A DNA stretch of 64,000 bases, taken from positions 124,001 through 188,000 of the forward strand of contig NZ_FNAJ01000003.1 of assembly GCF_900101905.1 (NCBI RefSeq), given 5' to 3'. The notes below the pieces were generated by a model. The model was not told the origin of the DNA. It searched no databases and was given only the letters and a program-made list of their open reading frames with translations. The position numbers were made by a program, and so were the translations under genes. This document shows positions 33,125 through 41,588 of the stretch, one piece after another; within the stretch, counting starts at the first letter, position 1, and each line of letters starts with the position of its first letter. The stretch is from Myxococcus virescens (GTDB taxonomy: Bacteria > Myxococcota > Myxococcia > Myxococcales > Myxococcaceae).

Positions 33125-34090
33125 GTGTCGGATTCGAGGATACAGTCCCCAGCCGTGCGCGTCGCGCTCCTGTTCATCGATGGTGTGGGGATTGGCCGGA
33201 AGGACCCGGCCGTGAATCCGCTCGCCCACCGGGAACACCTGCTATCCCACTTCGAGGACGCCCCCAGCCCGCCCCTCCCCTACGGAGGCCGCTGCATCCC
33301 CACGGACACCACCTTCGGCGTCCCCGGCCGGCCCCAGTCCGCGTCCAATCAGACGGCCATCCTGACGGGAGACCCGGCCCCCGCGCTGCTGGGCCGCCAC
33401 GTCCTCGGCTACCCCAATGCGCCGCTGCGGGGGTTGATGGCGGACCGCTCCATCATCCGGCGGCTGGGCGCGGCGGGCCGCACCGCCACCTTCGCCAACG
33501 CCTATCCCGCCCCCTACCTGGACGCGCTGGAGGTCCCCCGCCGGCCCAGCACCTCCCCGCCGGAGTTCGTCCTGTCCCCGGAGTCGCGCCGCAAGGCGAA
33601 GCCCTCCGCCTCCAAGCTGGCCTTCGCCGCGGGGGGCATCCCCCTGCGGACGCTGGATGACGCCCGCGCCGGGGACGGGCTCACCCACGACATCACCGGC
33701 GCCAGCGCCCGTGCCTACGGACTGCCCGCGCCGGAGCGCACGCCCGAGGAAGCCGCCGCCGTGTTCTGGGACATTGCGTCAGCCGCGGACTTCACCTTCT
33801 TCGAGCACTACCTGGCGGACGAGGCCGGCCACGCCCAGGACTGGACGGCCGCCCTGGCCGCGCTGGACGCGTTCGACGCCTTCACCCGCGCGTTGGTGGC
33901 CACGCGCCCCGCCGACGCCCGGGTGCTGGTCTGCAGCGACCACGGCAATGTGGAAGACCTCTCCACTCGGGGACACACGCTTCACCCCGTGCCCGTGCTC
34001 TACTTCGGCCCGCCCGCGCCCGAGGTGGAGTCCTTCTCCACCGTGGCCGATGTCGGACGTGCGGTGGTTCGCTGGTTGGGTGCGGAGTGA
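33125..34090 (+). CDS. Alkaline-phosphatase-superfamily metalloenzyme
   Basis: A 321-residue protein with the fold of phosphopentomutase, phosphoglycerate mutase and alkaline phosphatase. Metal-site motifs are present: LLFIDGVGIG (first Asp), a Ser/Thr-rich nucleophile region QSASNQTAILTGD, HYLADEAGHAQD (His), and the late CSDHGNVED and TRGHTLHPVPVL with metal His/Asp. Substrate is unclear. A GTG at 33125 gives 321 residues, and GGAGG lies 7 bases before it; a second GTG at 33155 gives MRVALLFIDGVG and is also plausible. Its stop overlaps the next gene as GTGA. Confidence 0.8.
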   Translation: MSDSRIQSPAVRVALLFIDGVGIGRKDPAVNPLAHREHLLSHFEDAPSPPLPYGGRCIPTDTTFGVPGRPQSASNQTAILTGDPAPALLGRHVLGYPNAPLRGLMADRSIIRRLGAAGRTATFANAYPAPYLDALEVPRRPSTSPPEFVLSPESRRKAKPSASKLAFAAGGIPLRTLDDARAGDGLTHDITGASARAYGLPAPERTPEEAAAVFWDIASAADFTFFEHYLADEAGHAQDWTAALAALDAFDAFTRALVATRPADARVLVCSDHGNVEDLSTRGHTLHPVPVLYFGPPAPEVESFSTVADVGRAVVRWLGAE

Positions 34091-34992
34091 GTGAGGAGTC
34101 ACCAGCAACGAAGGGCCGTCGCGGCAGTCCCGGCTGGGCAGCGGTGCTGCTCGGCCTGAGTCTGCTCACCGGCTGCTACGCCTCCCAGAGCGCCCGCGTG
34201 CTCGTCAGCAAGGGCGCCGGCGCCGGCATCGACGTCGAATACCAACCGCGCGACGCTGAAGCGGCCGTGCAGGTGAAGCTCGCCGTCGAACGCGCCATTC
34301 CCCGTCTCCAGCGCTGGGGCACCTTCGACGACACCGTCACCATCGTCGTTCACCCCAACCACGCAGCGCTGGAGCGCGCCGCCAATCGCCCGGGGCATGA
34401 CTTCCTCCGCGCCTGGGCGCGCTACGAGCAAATCGAGCTGCAGAGCCCTCGAACCTGGACGGCCCGAGGCGCCAGCCAGGGCCAGGTGGACGAACTGCTG
34501 CTGCATGAGCTCACCCACAGCCTGATGTACCAGGTGGCCTCGGACCGGCTCGGCTGGACACGCAAGCGGATTCCCCTCTGGTTCCGCGAAGGCATGGCCT
34601 CCTACACCGCCGAACAGGGCTACCGCGTCTCCAGCCTGGACGACCTGGAGCATTACTGGCGCCAGCACCCCAACGCCGACCCCTTGTCGCAAGCCGAAGC
34701 GCTCTACCAGTCCGAGAGCGGCGTCGTGTATGGCGCCGCCCACCACGCCTTCACCTTCCTGGCGCGCCGCTATGGCGAGGACACCATCCGGAAGGTGCTG
34801 CGCGGCATGAGCCAGGGCCCGGACTTCGACAGCGCCTTCCTGCGTGCCGTGGGCGTCACCCAGGAGAGCTTCCTCCAGGACTTCCGCCGGTACGTGCGCC
34901 TGCGCGGCTTCAAGGGCGCCAGGCAGCTCCACCCGGCGCGCCCCCGGCCTGCGAGCCCCATGCCTGTCGCGCCCTCACCTGCCCCTCAGTAA
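34087..34992 (+). CDS. Lipoprotein peptidase (MA-like gluzincin)
   Basis: A 301-residue exported metalloprotease candidate. The signal sequence ends at LLTGC with C30 as the lipidation site. The zinc motif HELTH gives H140, E141 and H144, and WFREGMASY supplies E168, the third ligand of gluzincins in the peptidase MA-like group. A region FLRAVGVTQESFLQDFRRYV near the end matches the helical tail often seen in these proteins. The GTG start overlaps the upstream stop by 4 bp. Targets are unknown; it is predicted to be anchored at the envelope. Confidence 0.83.
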   Translation: MSEESPATKGRRGSPGWAAVLLGLSLLTGCYASQSARVLVSKGAGAGIDVEYQPRDAEAAVQVKLAVERAIPRLQRWGTFDDTVTIVVHPNHAALERAANRPGHDFLRAWARYEQIELQSPRTWTARGASQGQVDELLLHELTHSLMYQVASDRLGWTRKRIPLWFREGMASYTAEQGYRVSSLDDLEHYWRQHPNADPLSQAEALYQSESGVVYGAAHHAFTFLARRYGEDTIRKVLRGMSQGPDFDSAFLRAVGVTQESFLQDFRRYVRLRGFKGARQLHPARPRPASPMPVAPSPAPQ

Positions 34993-35020
34993 GGCGCGAC
35001 TGGGCCACGGAGGCGCGCGG

Positions 35021-36745
35021 CTACGGCTTCGCCGCCGGGGACTCCAGCGCCGCCGGGCTGGTGAGAATCGGCGGGCGGTCCTTCCCCTCCATGGTGCGCT
35101 GGAGCTCCAGCTCCTGCAGCAGCATGGCCGGCGCCACGGTGGACACCGGGACGTTGCCACTCTCCGCGCCGCAGAAGCCGTTGAAGACGCCGGACTTCTG
35201 CCCCGAGGCGAGGATGCGGTTCACCGCCGACAGCGGCGTGCCCACGATTTCCACGCCGCGCACCAGCGTCTCCTTCCCCGTCTTCACATCCACCCGGTAC
35301 ACCATGCGCGGCACGCCCTTGAAGGCCTGGTAGCCGTAGCCGGACGTGTTGGTGTTGCCCCCGGTGATGTCGCGGATGATGAGGCCAAACGGCTTGCCCT
35401 GACGCTTCGCCTCGGCAATCAGACGCTTCTTCAGCTCCGCGTCGCTCACGCCGTTCGTGCTCTCCACCATCAGGTTCGCCATGCGCGCCACCGGCTTCAG
35501 GTTGCCCTGGCTGCGGCCGTGGCCGTTCGACTGGAGGAATCCCTCCACCGGACGGCGTCCCTGGAGGTAGTTGCGCAGCACGCCCTTCTCCACCAGCGTC
35601 ACCCGCTGGCCGCGCACGCCCTCCTCGTCGAAGAGGTAGTAGCCGTTGAGCGGCTCGTTCTGGAGCACGCGCCGCGTCGGGTCGTCGTGGATGGAGATGA
35701 ACGACGGCAGCACCTGCTTGCCCACCTGGCCCTTGAACGTCTTGCCCTCGTTGTCACCTTCCTGCCGGTCTCCCTCCAGCCGGTGCCCCACCGCTTCGTG
35801 GAAGAGCACCCCGGCCGCTTCCGGCGCGAGGATGGCGGGCCCCGTGTACGGGTCGATGGCGGGCGCCGCGCGCAGGGCCAGCAGCTCCCGGATGACGTCA
35901 TCCGCCGCCTTGTTCAGGCGCGCCACGTCCGGCAGCCCCGCTTCGGTGGGCACATAGAAGTTGCGCGAGTTGTCCAGCAGCTGCCCGTCCGGCGCCCGGG
36001 TGACGGCGGAGACATGCAGGCCGTACAGCGTCTCCTCGGTGATGATGCGGCTGCCTTCCGAGGACACGAACAGCCGCGTCACCTTGTCCTTGGTGACGCG
36101 CACCTCCGAGTCGAACAGCTCCGGGTGCGCGTTGAAGCGCGCCGACACGTCGCGGGCCACCTTCACCCAGCGCTCGCGGTCGAACGGAGCCTCCACCGGC
36201 GGATCCACGTGCTTCACCGGCTTCTCGCGCGTGAAGGACGGCGGACGCTTCGGGTCCTCCACCGCGTAGACGTCCTCGCCCTTCTTCTTCAGGTACTGGA
36301 ACAGCGCGGACTTGTACTTCTCGTCGGTGATGAGCCACAGCGAGGTGCGCAGCGCCAACGGCGAGTCGTCCAGCGGGCCTTCCTTGCGCGACACGTAGCT
36401 GGTGCCCTTGGTCGAGAAGCTGAACTCCAGCCCCTCCGCCACCGAGCTGTCGAAGTCGTAGTCACCGACGCGCACGTCGACGTACAGCTTCCGCTCACGG
36501 TAGCCGTCATCCATGAACAGCGCCCCATAGCGCGCGGAAATCGCGTGCTGCTCGTAGTCCTTGAGCTGGTAGCTCATGAAATACGGGGGTTCGTGGTTCT
36601 GCATCTTCAGTTGCTGGTGGTTGCGCGCCAGCTCAGCGGACATCGCCTCGAGCAGCTTCACGCGCGCATCCGGCACGGGCGCCGCCGCCGTCAGCAGCGC
36701 CGAGAGTGCCAGCAGGGGAAACACGGTTCGAAGGAGGGATTGCAC
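35021..36745 (-). CDS. TldD/PmbA-family metalloprotease
   Basis: A 574-residue exported member of the TldD/PmbA family (peptidase family U62/M103). The catalytic zinc motif is HEAVGHRLEGD, followed by characteristic TldD segments EEGVRGQRVTLVEKGVL, SNGHGRSQGNLKPVARMANL, RDITGGNTNTSGYGYQAF and VFNGFCGAESGNVPVSTVAP. The signal-like N-terminus (SLLRTVFPLLALSALLTAAA) suggests export, which differs from cytosolic E. coli TldD. I placed the start at GTG 36745, which begins that sequence; GTG 36796 would also be in frame. No PmbA partner is adjacent. Confidence 0.86.
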   Translation of the reverse strand: MQSLLRTVFPLLALSALLTAAAPVPDARVKLLEAMSAELARNHQQLKMQNHEPPYFMSYQLKDYEQHAISARYGALFMDDGYRERKLYVDVRVGDYDFDSSVAEGLEFSFSTKGTSYVSRKEGPLDDSPLALRTSLWLITDEKYKSALFQYLKKKGEDVYAVEDPKRPPSFTREKPVKHVDPPVEAPFDRERWVKVARDVSARFNAHPELFDSEVRVTKDKVTRLFVSSEGSRIITEETLYGLHVSAVTRAPDGQLLDNSRNFYVPTEAGLPDVARLNKAADDVIRELLALRAAPAIDPYTGPAILAPEAAGVLFHEAVGHRLEGDRQEGDNEGKTFKGQVGKQVLPSFISIHDDPTRRVLQNEPLNGYYLFDEEGVRGQRVTLVEKGVLRNYLQGRRPVEGFLQSNGHGRSQGNLKPVARMANLMVESTNGVSDAELKKRLIAEAKRQGKPFGLIIRDITGGNTNTSGYGYQAFKGVPRMVYRVDVKTGKETLVRGVEIVGTPLSAVNRILASGQKSGVFNGFCGAESGNVPVSTVAPAMLLQELELQRTMEGKDRPPILTSPAALESPAAKP

Positions 36746-36833
36746 GGCCCCGACACTAGCCCATCCCTTCCACGTTACGAGCAGCTCCACGCTCACGGAT
36801 GCCGCGAAGGCGGAATCCGTGAACGAGGGGCCC

Positions 36834-36862
36834 CCCGCCCGGAGGGTCGGTTTCCGGGCGGG
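36834..36862 (-). terminator. Hairpin after the nucleotide-sugar dehydrogenase gene
   Basis: A perfect 9-bp inverted repeat (cccgcccgg at 36834-36842, ccgggcggg at 36854-36862) lies 13 bp past the dehydrogenase stop. A second imperfect hairpin follows at 36794-36821. There is no clear T-run. Confidence 0.45.
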
Positions 36863-36875
36863 CGGCGAATGACTG

Positions 36876-38204
36876 TCAGGCCTTCGTCACTTTCTCACGA
36901 CCCTTGCTGACGCCCTTGGTGGCGTTGCGCGTGTCGACGACGACCTTCGCGCGGTCCACCAACATGGCGTAGTCGATGTCCGAGTGGTCCGTGAGGATGA
37001 GGACCGCGTCGTACTGGCCCAGCGTCTCCGGCTTCAGCGGCACGGACTTCAGCTCCATGTTGAAGCCGTGGCCCTTGTGCAGCTCGGGGACGTACGGGTC
37101 GTGGTACGACAGCTCCGCGCCCTTCTCCGCCAGCAGCGTCATGACGCGCAGCGAAGGGCTCTCACGCATGTCGTCGATGTCCTTCTTGTACGCCGCACCC
37201 AGGCAGAGGACCTTCGCGCCGTTGAGCGTCTGCTTGTTCTTGTTCAGCGCCTCCATCGTGCGCTGCACCACGTAGTACGGCATCTGCCAGTTCACCTCGC
37301 CGGCCAGCTCGATGAACTTGGTGTGGAACTCGTACTCGCGCGCCTTCCACGTCAGGTAGAACGGGTCGATGGGGATGCAATGCCCACCGAGGCCCGGGCC
37401 CGGGTAGAAGGGCATGTAGCCGAAGGGCTTGGTGCTCGCGGCCTGGATGGCCTCCCACACGTCCACGCCCATGCGGTCGCAGAGCATCTTCATCTCGTTG
37501 ACCATGGCGATGTTGACGCAGCGGAAGATGTTCTCCAGCAGCTTGGTCAGCTCCGCCACGCGGGTGGAGGACACCGGCACCACTTCCTTCAGCGCGCTGC
37601 CGTAGAGGGCCGCGGCCACCTCGGAGCACTCGGGCGAGTAGCCACCGACAATCTTCGGAATCGTCTTGGTGTTGAAGCTCTTGTTGCCCGGGTCCTCGCG
37701 CTCGGGGCTGAAGGCCAGGTAGAAGTCCTTGCCGGCCTTGAGGCCGTTCTTCTCCAGCAGCGGCTTGAGCACCTCCTCCGTCGTCCCCGGGTACGTGGTG
37801 GACTCCAGGATGAAGAGCTGTCCAGGACGCACGTGCGGCGCGAGCGCCTCACCCGTCTGGATGATGTAGCTCATGTCCGGCTCACGCGACGCGGTGAGCG
37901 GCGTGGGCACGCAGATGATGACGCAGTCCATGTCCTTCGCCTTGGCGAAGTCCGTGGTGGCCTTCAGCTTGCCCGACTTGCTCAGCTCCGCCAGCGGAGC
38001 GCCGGGGATGTGCTTGATGTAGCTCTCCCCCTTCTCGATTTTGTCGATCTTCCGCTTGTCGACGTCGAGCCCCATGACGGGGAAGCCCGCCTCCGCGAAC
38101 GCCATCCCCAGCGGAAGACCGACATAGCCAAGCCCGACCACACCCACCCTCGCGTCCCGCTTCTTGATGCGATCCAGAAGCGGGCTGCTCACCATCACCC
38201 TCAT
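36876..38204 (-). CDS. Nucleotide-sugar dehydrogenase (UDP-glucose/GDP-mannose type)
   Basis: A 442-residue NAD-dependent dehydrogenase that makes a sugar-nucleotide uronic acid for a surface polysaccharide. The N-terminal Rossmann motif is VGVVGLGYVGLPLGMAFAEA, the central segment has ESTTYPGTTEEV and AFSPEREDPGN, and the catalytic cysteine lies in PGPGLGGHCIPIDPFYL. The sequence is closer to the UDP-N-acetylmannosaminuronate (WecC/WbpA-like) group than to Ugd; exact substrate is an inference. Several closely spaced starts exist; ATG 38204 is used. The heparinase-like gene ends 58 bp upstream, so the two may be co-transcribed. Confidence 0.92.
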   Translation of the reverse strand: MRVMVSSPLLDRIKKRDARVGVVGLGYVGLPLGMAFAEAGFPVMGLDVDKRKIDKIEKGESYIKHIPGAPLAELSKSGKLKATTDFAKAKDMDCVIICVPTPLTASREPDMSYIIQTGEALAPHVRPGQLFILESTTYPGTTEEVLKPLLEKNGLKAGKDFYLAFSPEREDPGNKSFNTKTIPKIVGGYSPECSEVAAALYGSALKEVVPVSSTRVAELTKLLENIFRCVNIAMVNEMKMLCDRMGVDVWEAIQAASTKPFGYMPFYPGPGLGGHCIPIDPFYLTWKAREYEFHTKFIELAGEVNWQMPYYVVQRTMEALNKNKQTLNGAKVLCLGAAYKKDIDDMRESPSLRVMTLLAEKGAELSYHDPYVPELHKGHGFNMELKSVPLKPETLGQYDAVLILTDHSDIDYAMLVDRAKVVVDTRNATKGVSKGREKVTKA

Positions 38205-38262
38205 CGTCCTCACCTCTCCTGATGCGACGTGCCGTTAAGACGGTCACGCCCCGACCCGACAC

Positions 38263-40338
38263 TCAGCGGAAAACGACCACCCACCTCAACCACGCCGGAG
38301 GCGCCACCTGCCCCCGGAACTCCACCGCCAGCGACGGCACCACCCGCCCGTACCCTGGCGAATACTTCGACGGCACCAACCGCGCCGTCAGTCCCTTCTC
38401 CAGCACCACCCAGGCGAGCGGGGCCCCTTCCGGCCCCAGCTCCACCACGAGCGGCTCGAACGACACCGGCTCCTCCATCACACGACCCGCGCGTGACAGG
38501 ACCTGCACTTGAGGCGACACCACTCGCGCCTGTTCATCTGGCAGATGGAATCTGCCCACCACGTCATGCCGGCCCGTGCCCACGAAGCGATCACGTCCGG
38601 CCAGAGCGCGCTCGCCCCGGTCCAGCCGGAACGTGCGCTCGATTCCCACGGGCGCGGGCAGCCGGCGGTAGCCGTCATGCCGCACCAACAGCCTGTCCAC
38701 CGACTTCCCCGGCAGGAAGGCCACCACCCGCGCCCGTGCCTCCTCCGGCAGCGCGAACAACCGCGCCGAATCCAGGGGTGCCTGCTCCGCGCCATCCACC
38801 TGCACCGTGTTGTGCGCGGCCGTTCCGCGGAACCAGTTCCGCAACGCGGGATCCCGCGTATAGGTGCCGGTGCCCGGATCCACGATGACGGGACGCCCGT
38901 CGACGTGGAGCTCGAAAGAGAGTTTGTCGTTGTGGCTGTGTCCCCCGACCCCGCCTTGTCCCTGCTTGCCGGCGCTGACAGTGATAACGACACCCGCGCC
39001 GCGCAAGATGTGAAAGCCACCCTCCGGAAAGCTCACCGACACGGGCTCCGGCGCGGGCGTGAGCGCGGCGAAACGCGCCTGCCCGGCGCGCCCCAGCAGC
39101 CACGCGGCCTCGTCCACGAACTCGCCGCCGCCCAGGCCCGCATCGCCGAAGAGCGCCGCGCCCAGGCCCACCAGATAGCCGTGCGCGTTGTCCTCGCGAT
39201 CACGCAGCGGGAAGACGCGGCCGGAATCGTTGTCGCCAATCTGTGGCGCCAGGCCCTGCTCGGAACACCACGCGCGCACGGCGTGGAACATGCGACGCAG
39301 CCGGGACTCGTACTTGGGCCCCAGTGGCACCCCCGCGCCGCGCGCGGCGAGGTACGCCAACGTGAACAGCTCCACGGACAGGCGATGATAGGGAATGGAG
39401 CCCTCGAAGGACGTGCCCTCGAGGTGCACCTGCTTCTCCATCTGTTCGCGCAGCCCCCCCACCGCCAGCGACACCTGCTGCGGCGCGCCCGGCAGCTCCG
39501 GGAAGAGCAGGCCCACCACCAACAGGCCCACGTAGTTGGAGACCAGGTGGTTGTTGGGCACCGCGCCGCGATCCTCCAGGTGGGCCTCCACCCAGGCGGA
39601 GTGCTCGGCCAGCGCGCTCAGCGCCGGCACCAGGAAGTCCGGCCGGGCCACCGCGGGCGCGGCGGAGAACATGGCCAGCGCCTGCGCCAGGTTCGCGGCG
39701 CGCAGCGCCACCTCCATGGCGCACGTCCAGTGCACGCCCTGCCCCACGGGATTCGCCTGGAGGAAGTCCAACACCTGCGCCACGAAGGCATCCGCCAGCC
39801 GCGCGCGCACGTCAGCGGCCGTCTCCACCCAGTAGCCCTGGCCCAGCGCCACGACGCTGTCGAGCCGGCCCATCACCCACGGGTACTTCGGGTCGCTCCC
39901 CGTCACGGCGAGCGACAGGCGCTCCACGGGCTCCACCGGATAGCGGTGACCACTCACCGGATCCAGGGACCAGTCCACGGGGCGGCCCTCGCCGAAAACC
40001 ACCGGGGTGCCGAAGACGTCCCACTCCTGGCGAAGCGCGGCCTGGGCACGGGCCCTCGCGCGCTCCAGGCCGCCGGGCACCGAGGCGAGCGCCTCCAGCA
40101 CCGACGCGCGCTGAGAGACTTCACACCAGATGCGTGAGCTGCGCTGGCCCAGCGCCAGCTCCACCAGCTCCACGCCATCCGTCGCGCCGTAGCACTCGAG
40201 GAGCTGCACCTCGTCCGCGCGCTCGCGCCGACGATAGAGTGCCTGCCGCGCCACACCTTGGACACGCCGCACAGCGCTGCGCGCCAGTCCGCCTGGTGCA
40301 AGTCGAGCGATCGCCGCGTAGTAATCGAGAGTCCCCAT
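38263..40338 (-). CDS. Heparinase II/III-like polysaccharide-processing protein
   Basis: A 691-residue protein with an alpha/alpha-toroid N-terminal part (about 100-400, including LSLAVTGSDPKYPWVMGRL and AEHSAWVEAHLEDRGAVPNNH) and a heparinase II/III C-terminal beta domain (about 430-690, GGHSHNDKLSFELHVDGRP, then RNWFRGTAAHNTVQVDG). The His-Asn-Asp cluster is typical of these lyases. No signal peptide is visible, which suggests a cytoplasmic role in polysaccharide processing or repeat-unit handling rather than secreted degradation. It precedes the nucleotide-sugar dehydrogenase, pointing to an exopolysaccharide locus. Confidence 0.88.
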   Translation of the reverse strand: MGTLDYYAAIARLAPGGLARSAVRRVQGVARQALYRRRERADEVQLLECYGATDGVELVELALGQRSSRIWCEVSQRASVLEALASVPGGLERARARAQAALRQEWDVFGTPVVFGEGRPVDWSLDPVSGHRYPVEPVERLSLAVTGSDPKYPWVMGRLDSVVALGQGYWVETAADVRARLADAFVAQVLDFLQANPVGQGVHWTCAMEVALRAANLAQALAMFSAAPAVARPDFLVPALSALAEHSAWVEAHLEDRGAVPNNHLVSNYVGLLVVGLLFPELPGAPQQVSLAVGGLREQMEKQVHLEGTSFEGSIPYHRLSVELFTLAYLAARGAGVPLGPKYESRLRRMFHAVRAWCSEQGLAPQIGDNDSGRVFPLRDREDNAHGYLVGLGAALFGDAGLGGGEFVDEAAWLLGRAGQARFAALTPAPEPVSVSFPEGGFHILRGAGVVITVSAGKQGQGGVGGHSHNDKLSFELHVDGRPVIVDPGTGTYTRDPALRNWFRGTAAHNTVQVDGAEQAPLDSARLFALPEEARARVVAFLPGKSVDRLLVRHDGYRRLPAPVGIERTFRLDRGERALAGRDRFVGTGRHDVVGRFHLPDEQARVVSPQVQVLSRAGRVMEEPVSFEPLVVELGPEGAPLAWVVLEKGLTARLVPSKYSPGYGRVVPSLAVEFRGQVAPPAWLRWVVVFR

Positions 40339-40559
40339 TCGCCCCTTCCGCCACCCGTGACGGATGCCGTTAGCAAGTGCCTGGCCAGGAGCTATTTCTT
40401 AGGAGTTGAGCGGGGTTGCGCGGCGCCTCCGTACCCCCTGACGGTAAAAAGTGGGGGGCTCACACGCCCTGAAGGGAAAAGGATTTCCGATTCGCGGGCG
40501 TCCGGCGCCCTCCCTGGGCAGTGTTGCGGCGCGCGCGTGGCGTGCCCATACCTTCCCGC

Positions 40560-41576
40560 GTGCTGGCAGGTGCTTGGACGGGGTGGCGCATCGGCAACGC
40601 GTCCGATGCAGGGGTGGAACAGGCGCTCGCGGAGGTTGCCGAGCGTGCCTTCCGCTGTGGTGCTCGTGCGGGATTGGAGTCCCTGGTACGCGAGGCCCAG
40701 CGGATGACGGGCGCTTCCGGAGCGGCTTTCTATGACGGACGCGTCTGTGTCGCGGCGACAGGGGTCGTCACGGCCACGCGTGCCCGGGGAAGGATGCGTC
40801 GTCGGCCGGCCCTGGTGGTGTGGCCCGAACGGCCCACCGGCCGGGATGCCCGGGTGCTCGCGCGCATGTCAGCGTTCGGCACCGTGCTGCTCGCGGCGCA
40901 TGCCCGGGAGTCGGACGCGGCGGCGCGGCACGTGCAACTGCTGAAGACGCAGCGGCGATTGGAACGGCGGGTGGTGAACCAGGAGCACCGGCGCTCCCGG
41001 GCGTCACACGACCTCAGGACACCATTGATGGTCATCAAGGGATACGTGGACATGATGCTGAAGGGAACGGCGGGCGGGCTGACGGCCCCCATCCAGCGCT
41101 ACCTGGAGCGGCTGCGCCGCTCGGCGGACGACCAGAGCGCCATCATCGAGCGCCGGCTGGCGAAGGTGCAGGACGAGGGCGTGGAGGACCTGCGCCCCCT
41201 GCTGCGCACCGCCTTCATCCCCGCCGCGCGCGGCCAGCGCATCGTGGACACGACGATGACGCTCCCGGACCGGCCCGTGGCCATTCCGGGCGCCCGCGAT
41301 GACGTGGAGCTGCTGGTGCGCGCGCTGGCCCGCGCGGTGGCGGCGTCGGGCGCGCCCACGGCGGTGCGCGTGGAAGCCGCGGGGGACGCGGGCGTGTGGC
41401 AGCTGCGCGTCAACATCCGCGGCGGCAAGGCGCTGCCGGAGAAGACGGTCATGCTGCTGCGGCACCTGACGCAGCGGCTGCGGGGTGGCCTCTCGTTGCC
41501 GGAGGAGACCGGCAATGGCTGGGTGGTCCACCTGCCGGTGGATGACACCGTGCCCGTGGCGCCTCGCGAGTCGTGA
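40560..41576 (+). CDS. Degenerate histidine kinase-like protein
   Basis: A protein of about 338 residues, depending on start. The N-terminal part resembles a small GAF-like sensor (AQRMTGASGAAFYDGRVCVA), followed by a coiled coil and an intact HisKA box SHDLRTPLMVIKGYVDMML. The C-terminal ATP-binding region is degenerate: no recognisable N box and no DxGxG motif is seen, only LVRALARAVAASGAPTAV and a late GNGWVVHLPV. It may be a pseudokinase or phosphotransfer partner. Starts at GTG 40560, GTG 40614 and an upstream TTG 40521 are possible. It is convergent with the cheA-like gene, stops 12 bp apart. Confidence 0.68.
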   Translation: MLAGAWTGWRIGNASDAGVEQALAEVAERAFRCGARAGLESLVREAQRMTGASGAAFYDGRVCVAATGVVTATRARGRMRRRPALVVWPERPTGRDARVLARMSAFGTVLLAAHARESDAAARHVQLLKTQRRLERRVVNQEHRRSRASHDLRTPLMVIKGYVDMMLKGTAGGLTAPIQRYLERLRRSADDQSAIIERRLAKVQDEGVEDLRPLLRTAFIPAARGQRIVDTTMTLPDRPVAIPGARDDVELLVRALARAVAASGAPTAVRVEAAGDAGVWQLRVNIRGGKALPEKTVMLLRHLTQRLRGGLSLPEETGNGWVVHLPVDDTVPVAPRES

Positions 41577-41588
41577 GGCGCGGCGCCG

